From Euwallacea fornicatus (taxonomy: Eukaryota > Arthropoda > Insecta > Coleoptera > Curculionidae), in the NCBI RefSeq assembly GCF_040115645.1, contig NC_089574.1:682001-746000 (forward strand): a stretch of 64,000 nucleotides of DNA, given 5' to 3'. Both the position numbers and the translations under genes were made by a program. Positions 1 to 10,234 of this stretch are shown here, piece after piece; the first letter of the stretch is position 1, and each line of letters opens with the position of its first letter. The notes below the pieces were generated by a model, which had not been told where the DNA came from, ran no database searches, and saw only the letters and a list, made by a program, of their open reading frames with translations.

Positions 1-440
1 GACCTGTCGTTTCTGAGATATGACATAAAATAACTTTTTTGTGGAGCCCACAGCACGTTATGACTTATTTAAAAAGATATTTCTTCAAGCTTTAAAACGA
101 TACCAATAAGTAAACAGTTATTTCTCAAAATGGTGACCCTACAGACTTTTTTTTGATCCGATATTACAAATTTAAGATAGTTGACCAGGAAATAGCTTTC
201 ATTGATTTATTATTGGTTTGGCCCTGGCAGCTCGCATCATTTAGGTAAGATACAAATTTAAGTTTTTCAATTGCTTTGACAAGCTTTTTTTCAAATTGTA
301 GAAGAATCTAATACCTATTTATGAATCATTGTCTATAATTATCTGTCAAATATCCCGCTATTTCAGACTTGGAAAATTTATTTCAAAAACTTGTGCACAC
401 TTAATATTCCTTCTATTTGAAAAATTCTCGGTTTTCGCAC
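1..440. other. Non-coding, no feature recognised
   Basis: AT-rich sequence with no reading frame resembling a known protein. It leads directly into the mariner relic at 441 and may include degraded 5' parts of that element, but I could not align it to a transposase. By inference it is intron of the Rbp6-like gene starting at 26.6 kb. Confidence 0.5.
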
Positions 441-761
441 CACGATAATGACCGATTCCACAATGCGTTGGTTCTTTGAGAACACTTTGCTCAAAGCTTC
501 GCCCATATCGTTGCAAAGCCACCGTGCCCGCCTGATTTAGCGCCGTTGGACTTCTGACTGTTAAACAAGCCCAAAAGACCGCCCGGGGGACACTGTTTCG
601 ACTCGATTGAGGAGATCAAAGCTGAATGGAAGAAAGTATTGAAGGCCATCGCGGAGAAAGACTTCTCTGACTTTTTCGAAGATCTGAAGAAACGATGATA
701 TTGGTGCAGCGAGTCGGACGGGGAGCACTTTAAAGACGATGAAATTCATTTGGAAGAATAA
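441..761 (+). pseudogene. mariner (DD34D) transposase C-terminal relic
   Basis: Reading from 441 gives the C-terminal third of a mariner transposase: an HDN second-aspartate motif, a degenerate PPDLAPLDF block with the third catalytic aspartate 34 residues later, then FDSIEEIKAEWKKVL and a terminal DDEIHLEE before the stop at 759-761. The frame is continuous over 107 codons but has internal stop codons (after ALVL, after LDF and after LKKR), so it is dead. The N-terminal DNA-binding part and the first catalytic aspartate are not recognisable upstream, so this is a 5'-truncated or strongly decayed copy. No inverted repeats were identified. Confidence 0.8.
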
Positions 762-1550
762 ATAAAGATTTTTCATTTTATAAATTCACTTCACTTTTTT
801 TTTATCACAGTATGATGCTTAGTGTAAAAATTTTATTGTGGACCTCTGAAGCATTTTGAACGTCGTCAGTGAACATTTCAAAATGTAAATAATCTGGCTG
901 AAAGTCAATTTCGAATTTAAAAAAAAAACTTGTGAGGCTGCACTTATTAATGACCTAAGCCCGACCTCGTTGACATTTCCATGACAATTCCACAAATAAT
1001 TAAAAGTAGACGCACTCGACATTTTCCATCCACAGAGAGCAAACTGCATTTCCAACCATCACCCACATACGTATGAACGCGTGATTTGTTGGTATTAACG
1101 TTGCAACAATGAAACCGTTTTATGTTGGTTTATGCTTCGGAGTAATTTATTTAGCATTTCCTTTCGTACATACGTGGGATCAAACGCAATAACATGCAAC
1201 CCGCCGCTGATGGCTTCTTTTGTGTTTTAATTGGAAATAAATCATATTCCTAACTGTCAAGTATACACCGCAATAAGTAGAGTAAATCACGGTGGTGTTA
1301 GATTGATCTAAGGCGAAACCGTCATGGTAACTCAATCAAGAAAGATCAAGGGGTACCATGCTCCTACGTAGGTGGCTCGGCTGGTTTCCTGGCTCGGTTG
1401 GTTTCCTGGCTCGTTATATGGTGGGCTTAGCGTGAAATTAGAGCTGCTCGGTTGGGATAAAAGAAGGCTATCAGCTTAGAATTCATCTCATTAATAAAAA
1501 CTTTTTTCGCGAGATAATGCCGCGAGGCTCTCAGTTGTGCCCCCCCTTAT
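762..1550. other. Non-coding gap
   Basis: No gene or known repeat recognised. A small imperfect direct repeat (ggctcgg-ttggtttcctggc) occurs at about 1374-1412. Ends at the TA target of the Tc1 element. Confidence 0.5.
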
Positions 1551-1610
1551 TATACTACGTGAGAAAGAAAGGTAAACATCCATTAAAAACCGTTTTATTT
1601 TGATAATTTT
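1551..1610. repeat. Left terminal inverted repeat of Tc1 element
   Basis: Begins tatactacgtgagaaagaaa and pairs with the reverse complement of 2920-2979 over 60 bases with few differences. Confidence 0.9.
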
Positions 1611-1798
1611 TTGCATGTTGACTTATCTTAAAAAAAAAGAAAGAAATGATCAACATTTCAAGTTTATCTGTTATTATTTTTTTTTTATTTCAATGGGTCA
1701 TTCCCAAAAAAAATAAAATTTCGTTTAAACATTTCTGTTCACATTTGTATCGCAACTTTTGTGAAGTGTGTTGCAATCGGTCATAATTTTAACTCATT

Positions 1799-2839
1799 AT
1801 GCCTAGAGTGCGTAGAATTGAACAGATCCGTCAGCTTAGTGACTTCGATAGGGGGCGGATTGTTGGGTTGCGCGAAGCAGGTCTGTCGGTCAGAGAAGTG
1901 TCTAGAAGAACTAACAGATCCTTAGGAACCATAGTGCGATGTTACCAGGCGTGGACTCAGGAAGGCCGTGGGCGCAGAGCCAGAGGCACTGGGCGACTCA
2001 GAGGAACCACAGAGCGCGAAGACCGTAGATTGCGACTTTTACCTCTTAGAGACCGATTTAGCAGCAGTCGAGCTGTTGCAAATCAGCGGTTTGAAGAACA
2101 TGGGAATAGGGTTGGTATGCGTACAGTATATCGCCGAATACGAAGTTTTGGCCTTTTGTCCTATCGTCCGCATTGGGTGCTGCCTCTCACTCGCGAACAT
2201 CGATCTAACCGCTTACAATGGTCTAGAGAGAGAATTCAGTGGGACCAAGAATGGACTCAGGTGATCTTTAGTGATGAATCCCGCTTCTGTCTGGGGATGA
2301 ACGACGGTCGGGCAAGGGTGAGAAGGCGACGGGGTGAAAGGCGAGATCCACAATTTGACAGAGAGCGTCATGTCCATCGTACTGTAGGCGTTATGGTATG
2401 GGGTGCTATCGCATATGGTAGCAGGTCACCCCTAGTTTTCATTAGAGGCAACATGACTGCCCAACGCTATATCCAAGAAGTGTTGGAGCCATATGTGATT
2501 CCATATTTTCGAACTATCCCGAACGCTATTTTCCAGCAAGACAACGCTAGACCTCATGTTGCTAGGCAAACAATAACGTTCATGGATCAACATCAAATCA
2601 AGCATTTACCCTGGCCACCAAGACCGCCGGATCTGTCTCCTATTGAACATGTCTGGGACATGATTGGCCGCAGACTGTTGAATTTACAGCTCCCTCCACA
2701 GACTTTAGCAGCCCTTACTCATGAAGTTCAGATTGCCTGGAACGAGATACCTCAGGAAGACATTGACAATCTTATTAGATCCGAGCCCAGGGGTATCAAT
2801 GAGTGTATAAGGAACCGTGGATGCTCAACACACTATTGA
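1799..2839 (+). CDS. Tc1-type DD34E transposase
   Basis: 346-aa transposase that would cut and paste the surrounding element at TA sites. The N-terminal ~110 residues look like two helix-turn-helix DNA-binding units (LSDFDRGRIVGLREAGLSV; then a second around TVYRRIRSFGL). The catalytic triad is complete: D in VIFSDESRFC (about residue 158), D in IFQQDNARPH (about residue 248), and E in PPDLSPIEHVW, exactly 34 residues after the second D, which is the Tc1 DD34E spacing. Length equals the family norm (~340 aa). The ATG at 1799 is the only start placing the first HTH at the N-terminus. No stop, frameshift or missing catalytic residue is visible. Codon use is less AT-rich than the flanks. It lies about 190 bp inside the left inverted repeat, as usual. 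Confidence 0.93.
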   Translation: MPRVRRIEQIRQLSDFDRGRIVGLREAGLSVREVSRRTNRSLGTIVRCYQAWTQEGRGRRARGTGRLRGTTEREDRRLRLLPLRDRFSSSRAVANQRFEEHGNRVGMRTVYRRIRSFGLLSYRPHWVLPLTREHRSNRLQWSRERIQWDQEWTQVIFSDESRFCLGMNDGRARVRRRRGERRDPQFDRERHVHRTVGVMVWGAIAYGSRSPLVFIRGNMTAQRYIQEVLEPYVIPYFRTIPNAIFQQDNARPHVARQTITFMDQHQIKHLPWPPRPPDLSPIEHVWDMIGRRLLNLQLPPQTLAALTHEVQIAWNEIPQEDIDNLIRSEPRGINECIRNRGCSTHY

Positions 2840-2919
2840 AAAAAGAAATGAAGTTCTTCCTATGATCTTGCTGAAAATGTAATAGTCGAATAAGCATGTG
2901 GTACTGAGCACGTACAAAA

Positions 2920-2979
2920 AAAATTATCAAAATAAAATGATCTTTAATGGGTGTTTACCTTTCTTTGTCACGCAGTATA
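2920..2979. repeat. Right terminal inverted repeat of Tc1 element
   Basis: Ends ...ctttgtcacgcagtata; reverse complement of 1551-1610. Confidence 0.9.
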
Positions 2980-3362
2980 TTTAGCGAATTATTTATTTTT
3001 TCTTGAATTCAATAGTACCTTTAAATACGACAAAAAAAAAACATTTTCTGATTTTTGTTGATGTTTCTACATGTCGCTTACGCCAGCACGATGGCAAAAG
3101 AGCTGTTTTTTTTTCTAAAACATAGACTGGGTGGTGCCTCGAATTAAAGTTATTTCAAAACTACATTAAATAGCACAATGAATGCGTTTTAAAATCGGTC
3201 GATTATTTTTGATAAAAAACAGTTATGAGTAGAAAAAAATAAATGTAAGAAATGCAATATAAATTCCGTTTCATGGTACATAAACAATAAAAAATAAAAA
3301 ATGACAAAAATGGCTAAGGACTGATTTGACTGCTTTTTTTATATATGTATATTTTGTTCTAT

Positions 3363-3540
3363 TTATAGCTCCTTTTCTCAAAAAATGCTCAATCAATTTT
3401 AAATTGCATCACACTATTAAACGTAGTTTTGACATACCTTTAATTTGAGGAGTCACTTGACCCATGTCTAAATTTTTGAAAATCGGCCTTTCGAACCTAC
3501 CGACGACGTAAGCAACATTTAGAAAAATAAACGCGAGTCA
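3363..3540. repeat. Dispersed repeat, copy A (copy B at 31010-31170)
   Basis: Shares a series of blocks with 31010-31170 in the same order and orientation: ctcaaaaa..., a ttttgaattg-like block, cctttaatttgaggagtcac-like, ttgacccatgt, and gtaagcaacatttagaaaaa-like ending in aataaac. No protein or inverted ends recognised; likely non-autonomous transposon or decayed element. Confidence 0.55.
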
Positions 3541-3961
3541 CAAGACAGTAGTTTTTGTCCTATTTAACGCTAGTTTAGCTCTGGAAACCTGTTTTCACAA
3601 GGGGCAAATGAAATCAAATCCAAGAAACATGACCTAGGGAATAATTGTCAAGGAAGCGCTGCAGTATCGGTGGAAATGATCTTTTAAATAAAACTACCAA
3701 CACTTTTATCCATTCGGTCCTTGGCACTAGAGTGAACTGTCTTCAAGTACGACTGTGAAGAAGTACTATTCCATGTATTCTACTCAAAATGGATTAAGTA
3801 GATTATGGGCGAGATCACATCAAACCTACTCACCCATCGACAGGGGTCTCTTGTAGCTCTACACTAAAACTACCATTTTCATTCATAACTTAGTCTCAAA
3901 AACAAATTCGCATTCCCACATAGGCATTCCTCAACCCGCAACTCGTGAGTGCGCATCTGAC
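3541..3961. other. Non-coding gap
   Basis: No gene, repeat or RNA structure recognised between the dispersed repeat and the long-TIR element. Confidence 0.5.
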
Positions 3962-4466
3962 TATACAGAGTGTCTCTAAAAGGTCTGTACAAAATTCTAC
4001 CACAGATTTCTGAGGTCAAAACTTGACGATTGAACCCAATTTACCTTAGTCCAAAAGTGGACGGTTTTCGAAATACAGGGCGTCAAAGTGAAAACAAAAA
4101 AAAGCAAAAAAATAATTTCTTGGTTGGTAATGCTGCTATCTACACAAAATGTCGTATCGGGCGGTTTTGGGGGATAAGAAATCAGAATCCGTTTACATTT
4201 TCGATGCACAATGTAGAGGGGGTTGTCAGCGCTCGATGAACCGTCTTTAAAAGGGCATAACTTTTTCATCACCCGGTATAAAATTTATTTATGACTAAAC
4301 ATGTGTTTTCCTACATTTTTTAAGGAAAAAAGGTCTCTTGTTAAAAATCTCTACGAGGCTTCCTTCTTGAGATATTTGAAGCTTAAAGTTCGCTGCATGT
4401 CTTGAAAAATAATTTTAATATACTACATATCTATTCTTACAGTTGGATCGAAAAAAAATCAAAACT
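3962..4466. repeat. Left ~500-bp inverted arm
   Basis: Pairs with 5051-5542 along its whole length with scattered substitutions and small indels. Contains a 91-codon frame repeated in both arms that I regard as fortuitous. Confidence 0.85.
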
Positions 4467-4523
4467 TAAAAATAAGTTACAAATTACTTGAAAACGTAGA
4501 TACCAAACATAAACACGAAAAAA

Positions 4524-4974
4524 TTATACTTTTAGTAGATGTTCGAAATGACCACCATTGACTTGCATACAAAGATTAATCCGACGCAAGAAATTAAAAT
4601 GTACTCTATTCATCAATTCTTCGTCGTTCTTTAAAATGTTTACTGCATTTTGAATTCGTCCCCATAGTTCCTCTTCACTATTTATGGCCGTGAAGTGTAC
4701 CATGGACTTTAGAGTCCCCCATAAAAAATAATCCATCGGTGTTAAATCCGGTGAGCGCGGTGGCCATGGTACCGGAGCATCATTTCCTCTATCTATCCAT
4801 CTTCGTGGGTACTGTTGATTTAAATAGTTGCGCACATTTGTAGTAAAATGTGGCGGAGCACCGTCGTGCATAAACCACATATCTTGCCGAAGTTCTAAAG
4901 GAAGATCTTCCAATAATTCTGGCATTGTATTTTGAATATGTTCTAAATAACTCACCACTTAATCGGGGCGGCAA
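4524..4974 (-). pseudogene. DD43D mariner-like transposase, C-terminal half
   Basis: About 145 codons on the minus strand. It contains the second catalytic aspartate in WFMHDGAPPHF, a YPRRWIDRGN block, and the third aspartate in PPRSPDLTPMDYFLWG. Counting residues between the two aspartates gives 43, against 41 in the DD41D relics elsewhere in this window; two extra residues (N-D in RGNDAPVPW) account for the difference. The C-terminal tail (EELWGRIQNAVNILKND, then the final HFEHLLKV) is complete to its stop at 4524. The first catalytic aspartate and the DNA-binding domain are missing: upstream of the ATG at 4958 the frame soon meets a stop and then enters the right arm. Confidence 0.8.
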
Positions 4975-5050
4975 AATGACAGGACCAATAATAAAATTGT
5001 CAATTATTCCTGCCTACACATTAATCTTAAATTCATGTTGATAATGTACC

Positions 5051-5542
5051 AGTTTTGATTTTTTTCGATCCAACTGTAAGAATAGATATGTAGTACATTA
5101 AAATTATTGTTCAAGATATGCAGCGAACTTTAAGCTTCAAATATCTCAAGAAGGAAGCCTCGTAGAGAGACCTTTTTTCCTTAAAAAATGTAGGAAAACA
5201 CAAGTTTAGTCATAAATAAATTTTATACCGGGTGATGAAAAAGTTATGTCCTTTTAAAGAGAGTTCATCGAGCGCTGACAACGCCCTCTACATTGTGCAT
5301 CGAAAATGTAAACGGATTCTGATTTCTTATCCCCGAAAACTACCCGATACGACATTTTGTGTAGATAGCAGCATTACCAACCAAGAAATTATTTTTTTGC
5401 TTTTTTTTGTTTTCACTTTGACGCCCTGTATTTCGAAAACCGTCCACTTTTGGACTAAGGTAAATTGGGTTCAATCGTCAAGTTTTGACCTCAGAAATCT
5501 GTGGTAGAATTTTGTACAGACCTTTTAGAGACACCCTGTATA
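5051..5542. repeat. Right ~490-bp inverted arm
   Basis: Reverse-complement partner of 3962-4466; ends gacaccctgtata. Confidence 0.85.
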
Positions 5543-5546
5543 TCCA

Positions 5547-5564
5547 TAATAATAATAATAATAA
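5547..5564. repeat. (TAA)n microsatellite
   Basis: Six uninterrupted TAA units directly beside the right end of the long-TIR element. Confidence 0.9.
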
Positions 5565-5937
5565 ATCACCATTTTTCTTTGAATCTTCGAGAAGGATCAG
5601 AAATCTGCTCACCCTTTAGTTCGGTATGATCTGTTACCACGTGCCCTCCAACCGTTGAATTATAGCTTCCCCTTAAAATTTCCTCTTTACCATCAAGCTA
5701 CACGTCAGTTTGATACCCGCACATGAAACATTCTCTTTTGCATGTGGAAAGTCGGAATTCCATTGCTTTATTAGTGTTGAGCGGATGTATCGATTGTGAT
5801 TTTCGCTATCGATATAATAACATCTGTTATAAAATATTGATAATAAATTCGAAATATTTCCTGCGTAATGTCAATTCGATTTAAAAATCTATATACAAAT
5901 TTTAATGGCCTATCTTAAATGCCAAACTCTATAGTCT

Positions 5938-6052
5938 AACACGTGCTAAAATTAGTCATCTGAGTGGTTTTGGCAACGTAAGTAAACTATTATCATAAAC
6001 CAGACTGCTCGGGAATTATTCTTATGTTAAGTGACATATTCCATAGCTTGGA
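5938..6052. repeat. Dispersed repeat, copy A (copy B at 18059-18170)
   Basis: Shares, in order, cacgtgcta, a gtcatc/ctcatcc block, gactgctcgg/aactgctcgg, and ttatgttaagtgacatatt/ttatgttaagcgacatttc with 18059-18170. No coding potential. Class unknown. Confidence 0.5.
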
Positions 6053-6449
6053 GTAAACATTTGACTTCTTGGCGTCCACGAAGACAAATATTTAAATAAT
6101 TTGTATTTGCGAATAGATGGTGGACAATCGGACGTAGCTGCGCATTTGCCGCACTAATTCAATGGAATTTTGATCTTCCTAATAGGAAAACAACGATTCG
6201 TGTACCTGACGTAAATCTGGGAAACACGTCATGTACGGTCTATATTACGAGGGTGCCGAACCCCGTCGGTTCGTCTAACAGCACGAGGTGATTTTTAGCA
6301 ATTAGGACAGATGAAAGGTGAGGTCATTCTTACAGAAAAACTTCACATAGACACATATCCGACTTAAATCGTTTAAGGATTTGGAAGACTCCCCAATTTT
6401 CTACATGTAAAAAATGTCAAACGTGTAGTACCGATACGGTTTCATGGTC

Positions 6450-6648
6450 AACGCGATCTCCCGACTTGATCCCTTTGGATTTCTGTCCATGGGGTCATAT
6501 GAGACAAATTGTGCCCCAACAGACAATTACCACAAGAAAGCGGTCGTTAGGTAAAATACAGGTGGCTGCTGCTGACGCAAGAAATCGTCCAAATATGACG
6601 ACTCGGGTGACAATTCATTGCGTCGTCGTTGTAAAGTATACCGGGTGA
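6450..6648 (+). pseudogene. Mariner-like transposase C-terminal relic
   Basis: The frame reads STRSPDLIPLDFCPWGHM, the third-aspartate block of a DD41D-type transposase, then ITTRKRSLGKIQVAAADAR, matching the usual C-terminal tail. Nothing convincing remains of the second-aspartate region upstream. It runs straight into a transposon-terminus motif at 6642. Confidence 0.6.
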
Positions 6649-6830
6649 TTCACGGTCGATGGTAGGTTAGACGTTTCTAGAAGAGTGATATCGCGATCTT
6701 TCTGAAAATTTGCATAAGTAGATAAATGAACTTGCTCTATCGACGTAAAATATCTTCAGTGGTGCAGTGTTGCCGGTTCTAACAGAAAGTACTAGCATCT
6801 CCGACATTTTAAATGGAACACCCTGGATAT
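6642..6830. repeat. Short MITE-like element with ACAGGGTG-type ends
   Basis: Starts tataccgggtgattcacgg and ends ggaacaccctggata, i.e. inward-facing tat-c-ggtg termini in opposite orientation about 185 bp apart. No coding content. Confidence 0.5.
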
Positions 6831-7065
6831 TTTTTCATTTTTTGGTTCTATATTCATACCAATAATTTATGCTCTTTTACTTCCAATACCTATCTCCAGC
6901 AGTTTTCGGAATATTATTTAATTTTCTTATTTTTTGCTCAAAGTCAGGCCTATAATGAAACCTCTGTTATAACATGATTTGAATTCGCAAAGGGACAAAA
7001 TTTGCTATATAATTTGTGAAAGGTTCATCAATTTGTTGCGTATAAATAAGAATGTTGTGTCTTGT

Positions 7066-7206
7066 ACAGGGTGGCTCAAAATTAATGGTCTTACGGGTAG
7101 ACGGTAAAATTTCCTTTAAAATGATGTGGTATATCCCTATACCTAAACCGTCACGTATCGATAATAAAAGGTATAACTGACCTACCATCGCCCGAGAATC
7201 ACCCGG
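7066..7206. repeat. Short MITE-like element with ACAGGGTG-type ends
   Basis: Starts gtacagggtggctcaaaatt and ends gagaatcacccggtac. The right end also matches the left end at 6642 (ccgggtgattc), so an alternative reading is one nested element spanning 6642-7206. Confidence 0.45.
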
Positions 7207-9217
7207 TACATTCTTGCAGGAGGAAGACGTTTTGAGCAACTGTTATGATCTTCTTACTTTTAACTGTTTCATTTGTGTAATTTTTAGTAATGAATAATAT
7301 TCAGGAAAATTCGAAATCCTCCAATTCCTTGAATAACTGAAATCGGACGTACGTCCAGCAAGTTCCTTGCTTGACGTGGCTTCACCTTTCATCTGCGTTA
7401 CTTTATCGGTGAGCTAAGAAGCCGCCTTGCAAAGAAAGAGATTGCAATATGACTCTTCCTCAGGGTTTCTTCAAAAACAGAAAGTGCATGAGAGTTTAAG
7501 GTTAAAACAATCAATATTCACTCGTAGACTTCTACGAGTACACGTTCGCGCACACACACACTAACTCTATGACGAAATATTTGAACTCTAAAATTAGTTT
7601 GGATTTTTATAATTAGCACGTCAAGGCAAAAGTAAACACGCACGATGCGACATTCTAGTTTGAGGTGCCTAAGGTTGGTTAATCATTCACAAAACATTCA
7701 GTAGTTTTCATAACTTTTTTGTGGAATTAAGCAGCGAATCGTCTAACGTATATAGAACTCAGGTAACCAGCAACTCTTCATACGAGATTTTTTCCATAGG
7801 ATGGAGTTGTAATGGAACTCGCGAAACAAAACTCGGGAACACTTTAGTAGATTTTATTCCACTCGTTATGACACACACAACCCTGAATCGTTTCAAAACT
7901 AAAGATCTTGGGCTTTAACTGGCATTTCAATGGAGAGAGTCAAGAGTTAAGGATGCGGGATTTTACAAGATTCCGGGAGCGTCGAGCTATATCAGTCGTA
8001 TCGTCATAATTAAAAAATGGGGGTTGTTACAAGCTTCGGGGTATCTTAAGTACTAAAAAAAATGGGGGTCAGTACCCATAGGCGTGCTCCGATTTTAGGC
8101 AATAAGCAAGATAACCTACAGATGGTAACTTTCCAGATTCTTAACCCGTAAAGTCAAGACAATGGTAAGAAAGGATAATTTACGAGGGTGTTACAGCTGT
8201 AGTCTGATTTTAGCAAAATGTGGATACTTTTGTCTTGACGAGGAAGAGGAGTGAAAGTTTTTATAAAGGGTAACCCTTATTGGAAGATAATGGGTTCCCG
8301 ACATGTGGCCATCCCGGACATACCACTAAGGTAGTGAAAATTCATAGGCGTAGCCTAAGGGTACATTACAGAGTTCACGATATGAGTCGACATCGGTCAC
8401 TTTTCGGAATTTCTAACAGTTCATTTTAGAACTAATCAGCTTCAAATTAATTGCATAATCGCTTTCTGCGAATTAAAAACGTAACACTTTCAGATTAACT
8501 TCGAGTGCCAATGAACTTAATGTGTAATTTCAGTCTATCGCATGGTCATTAGTTGTTTGCCCTCTGTGGGATATCGATTATTAATTTGTACCATTGGAGC
8601 CTTCTTATGGTGTAGCGTAAAACACATTTATACCGCTCGTCTTATCCACATACACTTGTCCGAACATATCTCGGAATCGAGACATCTCGAGGGACATCTA
8701 ATGTTTGGATTTGCTCCGTTTTTCTCCCAATTCGATGGATCGCTCGGATCGAGCTGAATGCAGAATCGATGCGAAATTTAAGATATGAATTTGATTCTAA
8801 AGAAGAGAAAAGCAGGATATTACTCTCATAAAGTATCTATCAGTTTGGAACAGAAGTTACAGAATTCTAAGTATCTCTCCAGGGGTTTTTTTCTTTGTGA
8901 ACTGCTGCTGTGGGAATTTTAAAACTGCGAAGTAGAATAAAAGTCGCATCACTACAATTTCGAAAAAATATTTAAGATGTTACTTTACATGGAAAACATG
9001 CCATAATTGTAACAACCTTGGATCGAGCTTGCAGACCTCTTGACATCATTTCAAGAGCTCTTTAGGAATAAAATACCATCGCAACTTTTAAAACTCCATG
9101 GAAAAAAACTCTGTGACTGAAACTTCTGGCAAAAACAGAGAGAGCAACGTCATGCATAGTTAGAAAAATACATGCCATCGTCGGACAGTGTCCAGTAGTG
9201 CCACAATCATCAAAAGT
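7207..9217. other. Non-coding, no feature recognised
   Basis: Two kilobases without a recognisable protein, RNA or repeat. A short CA microsatellite lies near 7552-7561. Open frames here (for example 8542-8757, 71 codons) show no known motif and are treated as chance. Confidence 0.5.
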
Positions 9218-9226
9218 ATCTGGACA
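9218..9226. repeat. Target-site duplication of LINE (3' side)
   Basis: atctggaca, identical to 13947-13955, directly abutting the LINE's A-tail (T8 on the plus strand, 9227-9234). Confidence 0.8.
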
Positions 9227-9239
9227 TTTTTTTTAAGTG

Positions 9240-10219
9240 CCTCGACTGCTACTGGCCATTGGCACTAAGGGCTACAGCATTAAATTAAATATCAAACATT
9301 TGCTATATATCATTATAGAGTCCAATTGCTTTTATATACTGTATGAGTTTTTCCTGTTGTGCTATGGAGTCTATCCTGCGGAAATTCTGGATATCACCAT
9401 CTACCCCATGTATTACTCCATTATTCGAATACTGTGGGCGATCCGCTAAAAGACGCTGTACAGTAATGCGGCTGTTACAGTGGACTCATTGCGGTGGCGC
9501 TTCTCCATTCATTAAGTAATCATGAGTTATTCTTGTGTGCCCAACACGCAATCTACGTATCACTATATTACTTCTCCTGGATAGCCCTAGGGCTTTTGCC
9601 GGACATATCAGTGGCTCTATGCGTGACAGTTTGATATTTGAAAGGGTCCATGTATTCTGCCACCCCTCATCCGAGATTCTAGCAAAACGGGTTCTGATTT
9701 CCACTGCCTTTACTCCCCCATCGAACCTCCGTGTCTCCTGCGTTACCGGCTGTTCCTCCCTCCATGGGGGTGTTTCAACCATATTCCTTGGATATTTAGA
9801 TAATTAGTATTCTTTAACAGCTTCTGCAATATTTGAGGCACGGAGTAGGGCCGTTTCCATGTTTCCTCCGGTCTGAGCTGATCTTTAAATATTGCTGCTG
9901 CAGGATTTCCTGGATAGGTCATAGTGCGCACAAAGCAATTCGCGAGCAGTTTTCCCCTTCTCAGATTTAATGGTGGTTCATGCGCTTCAAAGGCAAGCGA
10001 GTCCAGTGGACTGGATCGGCAAGCTTCCAAAGAAATTCTAAGTGCTGTGTTTTGCATTGAGTTCAGCAATTTCAAGTATGTCTCACACACCGTTGAATAT
10101 ACAAAAAAAACATAATCCAGTCTGCTTCTTATAAACGTCCTATATAACCTCAGGAGCATTTGCTCATTAGAGCCCCAATGTTGGTGTGCTAAAGCTTTTA
10201 GTATAATCATCCGCTGCAT
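9240..10219 (-). pseudogene. LINE ORF2 C-terminal region
   Basis: In two frames. 10219-9743 continues the RT thumb: RLYRTFIRSRLDYVFFVYST, NSMQNTALRISLEACRSSP and LNLRRGKLLANCFVRTM, all familiar post-RT blocks. 9782-9486 carries EGWQNTWTLSNIKLSRIEP and RRLRVGHTRITHDYLMNGE. Beyond its stop the reading resumes with TVQRLLADRPQYSN, matching the segment that normally follows. The RNase H domain expected between them is missing or deleted. Confidence 0.75.
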
Positions 10220-10234
10220 GCAATTAATCTTGGT

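Larger units (their letters stand above)
1551..2979 (+). mobile_element. Tc1-type transposon, structurally intact (DD34E)
   Basis: A complete-looking Tc1/mariner superfamily element. About 60-bp terminal inverted repeats (1551-1610 and 2920-2979) match with only a handful of mismatches and include TA at the outer edge, as expected for TA target duplication. The single gene between them (1799-2839) is open for 346 codons. Total length near 1.43 kb is normal for autonomous Tc1 elements. Intact ends plus intact ORF make it the youngest-looking DNA transposon in the window; whether it is mobile cannot be told from sequence. Confidence 0.9.
3962..5542 (-). mobile_element. Long-TIR Tc1/mariner element with DD43D transposase relic
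   Basis: A 1.58-kb element bounded by nearly identical inverted arms of about 500 bp (3962-4466 and 5051-5542). Both tips carry tatacag-gtgtctctaaaagg bounded by TA. Each arm contains a second terminus-like motif (cacccggtata at 4271-4281; mirrored tataccgggtg at 5223-5233), so the outer ~320 bp of each arm itself has the layout of a short two-ended MITE. The minus strand between the arms encodes a mariner-like transposase C-terminal half (4524-4974). The high arm identity suggests recent activity or gene conversion. The N-terminal half of the transposase is absent, so it is non-autonomous as it stands. Confidence 0.8.

Noticed and set aside
1968..2264. 98-codon plus-strand frame inside the Tc1 transposase
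   Set aside because: Out-of-frame shadow of the transposase, which has full catalytic motifs in its own frame.
5232..5507. 91-codon frame present in both arms of the long-TIR element
   Set aside because: Its duplication follows from the inverted repeat itself; composition is not protein-like and the two copies differ without obvious codon bias.
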